From positions 1 to 64,000 of the forward strand of contig JADNRX010000264.1 of NCBI GenBank assembly GCA_015501595.1: a stretch of DNA of 64,000 bases, in the 5' to 3' direction. The notes under the pieces are model-generated. The model was not told where the DNA came from, searched no databases, and saw nothing but the letters and a program-made list of their open reading frames with translations. The position numbers and the translations under genes were made by a program. The stretch is from Hymenopellis radicata. Taxonomy: Eukaryota; Basidiomycota; Agaricomycetes; Agaricales; Physalacriaceae. Below are positions 56,777 through 64,000 of this stretch, piece by piece; the stretch's first letter is position 1, and the number at the start of each line of letters is the position of its first letter.

Positions 56777-58850
56777 ATGAACCCGTCCTCGACGCTGTCG
56801 CCCGTGATGGAGGCGCCGTCGGGCTCGACGTCGATGCCTGTGCGCCTGAGAGAGCGACAGGTCCCCAGCGTGCGTGTTTGTCTCGCGCATTTTGGGCGTC
56901 TAATTGACCGACTTTGCCACCAGGTCCCTCCGCCGTGCACGACGACGCCGGCGGACAACAAGTTCTACGTCAAGGGCGAGGACGGCACCATCCGCGCCAA
57001 TCCACACATCCTCCGCGACCACTTCTTCCATGAGGGACGGGTCACAGAGATCCAGGCAATGTTCATATTGGAACAGGCGACCCAGATGCTCAGCCGCGAG
57101 CCCAACCTCGTCACCGTTCAAAGTCCTGTAACAAGTGCGTCCCTCGTCGTCGTCGGTCCATCAATCGTATCTAATACTCCACAGTATGCGGCGATATCCA
57201 CGGTCAATATGTATGTTGACCTTGATACCCCCGGCGGTGTCGTTACTGACGCGTCGGCCAGTACGATCTTATGAAGCTATTCGATGTAGGCGGGAATCTA
57301 AACGACAATTGCTATCTATTTCTCGGGGATTATGTGGATCGGGGTTGCTTCGGTATCGAGGTATGCGCCACACTTGTCCCACAGCTCCTCTGACCGCTCT
57401 CAGTGTCTGTTGTATCTCTATGCTCTCAAACTGTGCTATCCTACAAAATTTGTGCTATTACGTGGTAACCACGAGTGTCGCCATCTAACTGAATACTTTA
57501 CGTTCAAACGAGAATGTACGTTCGGTTACCTTCAGGTTATTCTGATAGCCTTTTAAACATACCCTAGGTCTACATAAATACTCCCTCAATGTCTACGAGG
57601 CATGTATAACATCATTCCAGGCTCTGCCCGTTGCTGCAGTCGTCGACAATCGCTTCTTCTGCGTCCACGGAGGTATATCACCGGAACTCATGTCGCTCGA
57701 CGATATCAACAAGATGAACCGCTTCGAGGAACCAGGCGGAAAGGGCCTACTCTGTGACCTGCTATGGTCGGATCCCGTCGCCAACTTTGGACATGAGCAG
57801 GAGCCATCTTCACAGGGTCTGCAACTAGCTCCGGGGACAACGTTTCTCAATAACCAAACAAGAGGCTGCTCCTTCTTCTTCACGTTAGTCCTAACCTTCT
57901 AACTTTGCCAACCCTGCTAATTCTTTCTAGATATGAAGCTGCCTGTCAGTTCCTCGACCGAACGAATCTCCTTGGTATCATCCGCGGACACGAGGCTCAA
58001 GATGCTGGATACACCATGCATCGAAAAACGCCGTCCAAGAAATTCCCTTCCGTCATCACCATCTTCTCTGCTCCAAACTACCTCGACGTTTATCACAACC
58101 GTGGTGCCGTCATCAAATACGCCAACAAGAACATCACCATCCGTCAGTACAACTCCAGCTCACATCCATACTGGCTGCCCAATTTCATGGACGCATTCAC
58201 ATGGAGTTTGCCGTTCGTAGGAGCCAAGATTGCGGATATGCTTCTGGCAGTATTAAGCGTGTGCAGTTCAGAAGAGCTCACCGAATCGGACTCGGATAGC
58301 GATGAGGTTATGGCTGACTCGAAGGGTGTCGATGTCGAGCAGCGGCGGCAGCAGATCAAGAACAAGATTCTTGCTGTTGGCAGGATGCAGCGCGTGTTTC
58401 AGATTCTACGTGAGGAGGCCGAGTCTGCATCGGAGCTCACACTTTCGGAGGAAGGAAACCTCACGAGACGCTTTGGTGGTGATGCGCTCGGTGTACAGCA
58501 GATCAACCGCAGTATACGGAGCTTTGATGATGCGTATGTGTCTCTTGTCTTACTTTTTTTTGGCCTAATCGTCTCTTAGTCGTAAGTCGGATATGATGAA
58601 CGAGCGTTTGCCAACGTTCCATGATCCTGGACCTCCGTCTCCCGGAGCAGTATTCCCTCCGCCGAGCATGCGACTTTCGTCAAGGCGCGGGAGTGCGGAT
58701 GGGGACAGCCTGAATATGGAGTATCTTATTCGGAAGACGCTGGAGGAGGAGAACAGTGATGAGCTTATCGAGGCGCTCGCAGAGAAGGTGGCGCATTCGC
58801 GGCGTATAACTGGACGGCCGTCAGCACTCAAGAGACATGATACGACGTGA
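56777..58850 (+). CDS. CNA1: Calcineurin A, catalytic subunit of protein phosphatase 2B
   Basis: Calcium/calmodulin-dependent Ser/Thr phosphatase that dephosphorylates Crz1/NFAT-type factors. Metal-binding motifs are all present: GDIHGQ, GDYVDRG and GNHEC, plus [25 protein letters not shown] and the [13 protein letters not shown] region. After the catalytic domain come the B-subunit-binding helix ([20 protein letters not shown]), the calmodulin-binding segment ([20 protein letters not shown]) and an autoinhibitory segment ([11 protein letters not shown] and MNERLPTF). The C-terminus ([20 protein letters not shown]) is charged. The start is ATG 56777. A 63-bp stretch (56861-56923) is open in frame but has intron borders, and removing it gives the usual N-terminus [20 protein letters not shown]. 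Six or more further short introns all restore the frame. Confidence 0.95.
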
Positions 58851-59185
58851 TTTTCTTCTTCTTTTCCTTTGTTGTGTTTTGGATATATGTATACCTCGTA
58901 ATGTACTAGTCGTACACGCTTTCCATGTTGTTAATCAATATATAGGCTTTGAGTAGGAGTATATCCTGTCCGTGTGCAGATGGATGAGGTGGGAGGCGAT
59001 GTCGATGCTCGGTCACGGTAAGCAGTAACACGGTCCACGCTACAGCTGTCAGCTTGAAATCGTTCCCACCCCAGTCCTTTCCATAGCGAGGAACGGGAAT
59101 TATTACAGGAAGATCAGTGATTTCAACCACCCGAAACTGCTCATTCAACTAGACACTTCATCCTGATTTACATTACAATTCATGC
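58851..59185. other. 3' flank of calcineurin A
   Basis: A/T-rich 3' flank with possible polyadenylation context near 58900-58950. No gene. Confidence 0.4.
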
Positions 59186-59265
59186 ACAACCGTAGCTCAG
59201 CTCGTAGAGCATCAAATTACTTAACCAATCCATTTGAGATGCCTGTTCAAGTCAGGCCGGTTGTA
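59186..59265 (+). tRNA. tRNA-like gene with a short intron, isotype unsure
   Basis: The sequence folds as a tRNA. Acceptor stem acaaccg (59186-59192) pairs fully with cggttgt (59258-59264). D-stem gctc/gagc encloses an A-box-like tagctcagctcgtagagc. The anticodon stem is tcaaa/tttga, and the T-arm gcctg-ttcaagt-caggc is perfect and contains the B-box. The anticodon loop has 16 bases (ttacttaaccaatcca), nine more than normal, as in intron-containing nuclear tRNAs. Which three bases are the anticodon depends on the splice site: ctt (Lys) would fit the tRNA-Lys-like D-arm but leaves A instead of U at position 33. The variable loop is only three bases. It could be a functional odd tRNA or a tRNA-derived relic. 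A T-run (59291-59296) is downstream. Confidence 0.5.
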
Positions 59266-59311
59266 TTTATTCACCCGTAGGTGGGCTGGCTTTTTTGCTT
59301 CATGTTGATTT

Positions 59312-59711
59312 TAGGGTTGCGCAGTATATTCCCCCGCCCGGTTACTAACACCGGCGGGATATACCCCATTTTAGGGGGTGTTATTAACCGTTAATAACCG
59401 CCCACGTGATTGTATGTGGCGCATTTTCCCCTCACCCTTCCATTTTTGGCTTCTCATCCCTCAAAATAAATAGATTCAAGTCTAATTCAAGCCTCCAGTG
59501 CAGTCTCTACTCAAAGGTACCTTGCTCATGCTACAATATGAGGTGTTCTAGTGTCCCGATGATCCGACGACTACACCATTGCTGATCACATGACTGGTAG
59601 GTTAATAACCCCACCTGATCCTCCTGGGGGTGTTATTAACCCGGTTATTAACAGTTAATAACCGGTTAAATATCCAACGGCGCGATATTGGGGGTATCCT
59701 GCGCAACCCTA
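59312..59711. mobile_element. MITE of hAT type, 400 bp, 8-bp target duplication
   Basis: The element begins tagggttgcgca and ends with the exact inverse tgcgcaaccta-type end (tgcgcaaccc-ta); similarity of the ends extends imperfectly over about 24 bp. Identical 8-bp direct repeats gttgattt flank it (59304-59311 and 59712-59719). Eight-bp duplications are the hallmark of the hAT superfamily. The interior is rich in ttattaac/gttaataac motifs in both directions, giving a strong potential hairpin, and has no coding frame. Confidence 0.9.
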
Positions 59712-59818
59712 GTTGATTTCGGGAGTTTGCAGCAAGGAGCAGTGTGATATGACATTGGACAAACAACATTCAAGGTGAAAATTTCTATATAAACACTACT
59801 ACGAACACATAACGGTAG

Positions 59819-60099
59819 AGCGTACTTGGCCCACGAGTCCGGCGATGGAGCCGGCGAGGCATGAGCATAAGAAGCCTTGGGGCGAGCCTTTGAGCTAGCA
59901 GGAAGAGAAACTACCCCAGCAAGAGAATGCGAAACTGTAGCCGTCTTTATTGAAGAACCGCTCTTGAAAAATTCGTAGTAGTAGTATTATTCAATTTATA
60001 TGTACTATTCAATAAATAACTAATAAATATTAGATTGGTTTAATTAAGTGTTTGACAGCTGCAGGAATCAATGTCAGAGCAAGAGAAGACGTCCATACG
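59819..60099. repeat. Duplicated 3' flank of the TmpA-like gene
   Basis: This matches 63551-63829 almost base for base, including the ctcttgaaaaatt, gtagtagtagtattattcaa and ggaatcaatgtcagagcaag stretches. It contains a stop-interrupted fragment of the coding end found intact at 63375-63674 (TAG in place of the Gln codon after GEPLS). The duplication continues into the coding part of the gene at 60100. Confidence 0.8.
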
Positions 60100-61889
60100 T
60101 TATGAATCCCAAATCGCGCCAAAGGCGGGAATGCCACGGCTCATCATGCCGTAGACGACCTTCTTCGTCAAGGGCTCGTTGGAGATGATGACAACAGCTT
60201 CAGCGTCAAAGTCCTTGACCATCTTATAGGTAAGCTTGACCATGTCAGGACGACCATGCACGCGCGTATCTGGAGAGACACATATATCAGAAGAGAGTCG
60301 AATGGCATGGGAATCATCATGCTCACCGTAAATGCACGCGTCGGGGTCAGCTTCCTTCACCGCATCGACAAGATCAGCGCCGAATGTCTTCAAAATGTTC
60401 GCGCCAGTCCACAACAGACGAGCAGGTTGGCGCTTTTCGAGGAGACAAGGCGCGATAGGTCCAATCCCGCTTCCCGTCGCTACGAAGAGGACACGGCGGA
60501 ACAGGATGTTGACCCGCAGAACACCCGCCACAGGTGTGCCTCTGAAGTAAATCTCTTTCGGCGGGTTGCGAATGAGCTCTTTGGTCCAGTCGCCAGCCTG
60601 CGAAACGACGAGGGAGAACTCGTCAGTCCCTGGGACCGGCACGTTAGCGAATGCGTGCCATTCGTTGAGAGGGTCCAGCGAGACGCGACTGAACGATCCA
60701 GGCACCGGACGTGGGTGGAATCCGAACACTAGAGCCCGTGAGTACAGTCCTGCAGGATAGCAGGATGTAGCAACTTACCTTTGTAATTGACGAACAGGCG
60801 AACAGCGTGGTCAGACAAAACCACCGCGCGAACAGGGACTTTCCGCAGACGAGCCCACGGCAGAATGAGCGAACCTGGGGCGCGTTAGTTGGTACGTAGA
60901 TGAGACCATGAAGCGTCCTGACCTGTGATGATGAACATAAGCCACATGGGGGCAGAGTGGACAAGCGCGTATCCCAAAGACGCGTTGCCCTTCCAGTCGT
61001 TGGTGAGTGATATAACCTGAGCCCATACGAGGGCGGTGGCGGTCCAGCCCATGAACCTGTGAACGCGTTCAAACGTATCGTGGCTTTTCGAACGGAGGGC
61101 GGGGACAGCGAAGACGATGATTCCCACTAGGAACATGAGGATGATCCAAGTGATTTCGACTGTGGCGACGGATATCTGTAATAAGGTGGTATGAGGACCT
61201 ATGAGAGTAAATGATAGTTGCTGTTGAACGTACCTCGCCACCTCGTGCTAGCTCCCTAGTTCCTTGTCCAGCCAGAACACCGAGCCACAGCGTTGCAGAA
61301 ACCGCTGCACCTGAATGGATGCCGCCAAGATGATAAACTCTTGCCATCAACAAACGGAACCAGAGTGGCCATCTGGAAACACATGGGTCAGACAGATAGG
61401 GCATGCAACAACGTCAAGGACTCACGAAGGGGGAACAGAGGTGAAGACGAAGAAGAAAGCATTGACGACGTAATCCTGTCGCATCATAATGGCGACAAAG
61501 ATGTTGGCCACCGCGATCAATCCCAGTCTCTGGGAATTGACGCCATACACCAACAGAGCGATCAAAATCGCCATGTTGGTTATTAAAACGACCCCGAAGA
61601 GTCTGTCATAAATCGTAAAGACGAGGTGGCGGAGGTCTCGCATGACCTTTCCCTGCGTCTTGTCCGGGATGTCCTCTTCGAGATAGCCATCCCAAGGCAA
61701 CTTTTCGAGAACGATGCTGGTCTCCGATTTGACCGGTGGCGTCCCGACGATGGTGTCGACCGACGTCTTAGACCATGATGGAGACTCCGGATTGTAAGGT
61801 CGGTAGTCAAGAGTAAGGACGGTGAGAGTCTCCTCCGAATTGGAAGGATGGTAGAAAACAGGAGGTTTCCAGCAGGCGGGTGTGCTCAT
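60100..61889 (-). CDS. tmpA: TmpA-like transmembrane flavoprotein (ferric-reductase-type)
   Basis: Six or so exons on the minus strand from ATG 61889. The N-terminal cytosolic part starts MSTPACWKPPVFYHPSNSEE; membrane segments follow: LFGVVLITNMAILIALLVYG, FRLLMARVYHLGGIHSGAAV, EITWIILMFLVGIIVFAVPA, then DTFERVHRFMGWTATALVWA and LGYALVHSAPMWLMFIITG. The C-terminal half is a reductase module: PGSFSRVSLDPLNEWHAFAN, VPVPGTDEFSLVVSQAGDWT, the nucleotide-binding LFVATGSGIGPIAPCLLE, and the end VVYGMMSRGIPAFGAIWDS. This is the plan of Aspergillus TmpA, a plasma-membrane FAD/NAD-binding protein affecting conidiation, and of similar modules in some NRPS-like enzymes. The substrate is unknown. Introns restore the frame throughout. 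Confidence 0.8.
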
Positions 61890-61982
61890 CTTGAAGCTGG
61901 AGTTGGGAAGAAGTGGGTATGAAGAACCTGAAGAATAAAGAGTGTAGTATCGAACATGCCAGTCAGGAAAACAGATCTAGGT

Positions 61983-62121
61983 TTGGTCTTTTGGCGGATA
62001 TATATGTTTTCGAGTCTTGGTCTTGCCAACCAAAAGACCGAGACCAACTTTCTATTAGTAAGACCAAGACCCACAGCTTTCCTTGGTCTTTCTCAAAAGC
62101 ATCTTTTTTGGTCTTGGTCTT
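61983..62121. promoter_or_regulatory. Cluster of TTGGTCTT motifs upstream of the TmpA-like gene
   Basis: The 8-mer ttggtctt or its complement aagaccaa occurs at least six times in 140 bp (about 61983, 62017, 62060, 62083, 62108 and 62114), plus a near match at 62034 (aagaccgagacc). It lies 94-232 bp before the ATG at 61889. Such density suggests a transcription-factor binding array or a small decayed repeat. Confidence 0.45.
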
Positions 62122-63374
62122 GCTGCTCCAACTGTACTAGTCAGTCCTCTTGTAGACCATGCTTATAGAACGATAGAAGCTTGGTGTGCGAGGTCAACAC
62201 CAGTGAAAGTTGTGGCTCGGCGACCGGTTAACGGCGCACATGGTCCGTGCGGGATTGCACGTGTTGGTTGGATCCGCGCTCCCGCTGCTTCTTTCCCCCA
62301 TGACCGCATACAGGATGCCGACCGCGTACAGAACGACGACCACACACACGACGACGACTGCATACACGATGACGACTTTAGGCTTGACGCGACGAGGACG
62401 ACCGCACATAAATGACGCCGACGGCACGTAGACAACCAACACGTTTATCGAGGGCTGCAGAGTGCTCATCCTGTTTAGTTTGTTGATGGCCACCGGTTAG
62501 TCTCTTGCTCCCGCCACCATCTCACATCATCGACTCGTCTGCGCCAGCCTTCCCACCTTCGCCGCCGTCTCTCACCAGCATTTCGATACGTCTATCTTTG
62601 AGTGTCGACGACGAGCTCATTGACGCTCATCGCAGGGCTTCGCTTTCCGGGTTTTCCATGGACATGCGCTCCCTCCTTTAACGTTGTTGGCGGGGTTTTC
62701 GACGCCGTAGTTCTACTCTTCGACAACGATTGTCATCCTAGATGGGGTGCATTCAAGTCTTTCTCGTGAACACCCTACTTACCTCTCGTTATTTTAGGCA
62801 GTTCTGCACCTCCGCGGTAACTCCGCTGGTGGCACCACCCATTTCATGTGGCTCTTTCCCTCCTCATCTTCTCTGGCCATGAACCGTAACTCGCTTCTGC
62901 AGATACTACGATCTCTCCGTAACACAACGACAACAACGACTGCATGCTGATGATGACTGCGCAACGACAAGTGCAGCACGCCGAGCGCAATCCTATGTAT
63001 GTACATGTAGATAGTCTTGAATATATATACTTGGTCATAAAATTTTCGGCACGTCCGGTCATGACAACCAGGTGGAAAGCCTTGCAATAAGAGCTGAATA
63101 AGAATCACAGGCGCCTACCGAGCGACAATCATCGCGGATGAGACAATAATCAGCGACTCACTCGCCACAGTATCGAGGCGTTCATCAGCGGTGCAAAACT
63201 AGTAACGACGATAACGCAATCAGAGGCGTACAAAGCGATAACGATCGCGAGGATGAGACTTGCTAAAAACTAAGGATCAAAACTATATAGGAAACAAATG
63301 ACCAATGCAAACCTGGATAGAGCGCGTTTCGCTGCGCACGATCTGAGCAAAAGAACCCCAGCGAACAAGCTCCT
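62122..63374. other. Intergenic
   Basis: 62310-62400 is rich in gac/cga triplets. On the minus strand this reads as Val-rich, membrane-like residues (VVIVYAVVVVCVVVVLYAV after ATG 62469), most likely a by-product of the repeat. A gattac-free stretch with alternating cgataacg/gcgatga motifs lies at 63140-63260. No gene is supported. Confidence 0.35.
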
Positions 63375-63674
63375 ATGGAAAGGACTCAGACACAAGGATT
63401 TCTCCAAACCAGTAAGGTATGGTTGCGAAGATCCCCGATCGGGAAAATACGCCACACTCCGCCGAAGTATGTGTATCACATGCATTGCACGAACAGCATG
63501 CGCGCGCGTTGCTGGATCTGGGCTCTAGCTGAAAGGATCAAGGATACGTACTTGGCTAAACGAGCCACGAGTCCGGCGATGGAGCCGGCGAGGCATGAGC
63601 ATAAGAAGCCTTGGGGCGAGCCCTTGAGTCAGCAGGAAGAGAATCTACGCCAGCAAGAGAATGCGAAACTGTAG
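63375..63674 (+). CDS. Hypothetical protein, possible 3' part of a gene
   Basis: A 99-codon frame with a true ATG (METGT-like start MERTQTQGFLQTSKVWLRRS) and a basic middle (YVYHMHCTNSMRARCWIWAL), ending ERIKDTYLAKR, then PARHEHKKPWGEPLSQQEEN and LRQQENAKL. The C-terminal 35 residues look genuine and are also found, interrupted, at 59840-59938. The same C-terminal exon placed tail-to-tail against both TmpA-like copies means the pair of convergent genes was duplicated together. The N-terminal half of this frame may belong to other exons. Not recognised. Confidence 0.4.
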   Translation: MERTQTQGFLQTSKVWLRRSPIGKIRHTPPKYVYHMHCTNSMRARCWIWALAERIKDTYLAKRATSPAMEPARHEHKKPWGEPLSQQEENLRQQENAKL

Positions 63675-63829
63675 CCGTCTTTATCGAAGAACCGCTCTTG
63701 AAAAATTTGTAGTAGTAGTATTATTCAATTTATATGTACTATTCAATAAATAGCTAATAAGTATTAGATTGTTTGACAGCGTCAGAGCATGCAGGAATCA
63801 ATGTCAGAGCAAGAGAAGACGTCCATACG

Positions 63830-64000
63830 TTATGAATCCCAAATCGCGCCAAAGGCGGGAATGCCACGGCTCATCATGCCGTAGACGACCTTCTTCGTCA
63901 AGGGCTCGTTGGAGATGATGACAACAGCTTCAGCGTCAAAGTCCTTGACCATCTTATAGGTAAGTTTGACCATGTCAGGACGACCATGGACGCGCGTATC
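63830..64000 (-). CDS. tmpA: TmpA-like gene, second copy, 3' end only
   Basis: The last exon of a second TmpA-like gene, reading back from the stop at 63830-63832: MSRGIPAFGAIWDS at the end and VKLTYKMVKDFDAEAVVIIS before it. It is identical to the first copy in protein over the visible part apart from silent or nearly silent changes (gtaagtttgacc against gtaagcttgacc). The window ends at the position where the first copy has its intron border, so nothing upstream can be judged. Confidence 0.75.
   Translation of the reverse strand, partial: DTRVHGRPDMVKLTYKMVKDFDAEAVVIISNEPLTKKVVYGMMSRGIPAFGAIWDS

Noticed and set aside
56861..56923. In-frame 63-bp segment in calcineurin A as coding sequence
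   Set aside because: It has intron borders, its residues have no counterpart in the family, and removal gives the usual N-terminal sequence.
62194..62469. Small membrane protein on the minus strand
   Set aside because: The Val-rich stretch comes from a gac/cga triplet repeat; no promoter, introns or conservation support it.

Overview
The window looks like nuclear DNA of a basidiomycete fungus, most likely an Agaricomycete. Genes are split by many introns of about 50-60 bp with GT-AG (rarely GC-AG) borders, and several have TATA boxes 30-130 bp before the ATG. The recognisable proteins are typical fungal ones: ATG12, glycyl-tRNA synthetase, a bestrophin-like channel, the TRAPP subunit Trs33, 3-hydroxyanthranilate dioxygenase, calcineurin A and a TmpA-like membrane flavoprotein. 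No plasmid, phage or CRISPR feature was seen.

Layout. 1-6.3 kb is a cluster of duplicated accessory genes: the tail of a secreted-protein gene, a broken F-box gene, a broken and an intact DUF3237-like secreted gene, and a broken two-part F-box-like gene. 8.5-9.4 kb holds a gene for a disordered Ser/Asn/Gly/Tyr-rich protein. 9.75-12.5 kb carries two complete ATG12 genes in tandem. 12.5-19.8 kb is gene-poor. 19.8-26.1 kb holds glycyl-tRNA synthetase (minus) and the bestrophin-like channel (plus). 27.7-30.3 kb has TRS33 between two inverted copies of a roughly 240-bp sequence. 30.4-32.5 kb holds an unidentified helical protein. 33.2-37.2 kb repeats members of the accessory cluster, both decayed. 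37.8-45.2 kb mixes small secreted proteins with metabolic genes (BNA1, a short-chain dehydrogenase). 46-48.3 kb is a decayed amino-acid permease. 48.8-54.7 kb is a second accessory cluster, whose F-box, secreted-protein and two-part genes are the intact ones. 55.1-59.7 kb contains a 1,026-bp TIR element with TA flanks, calcineurin A, a tRNA-like gene and a 400-bp hAT-type MITE. 60.1 kb to the end has the TmpA-like gene and the 3' end of a second copy that runs off the window.

The main theme is local duplication followed by decay. Five families occur in two to four copies; aligning the copies shows single-base or two-base deletions, nonsense codons and truncations in most of them, while one or two copies per family stay open. 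ATG12 is the exception, since both copies of this core autophagy gene remain intact. No wholly new system could be demonstrated. The best leads are the double ATG12, the DUF3237-like secreted family, the small secreted peptides and the mobile elements.
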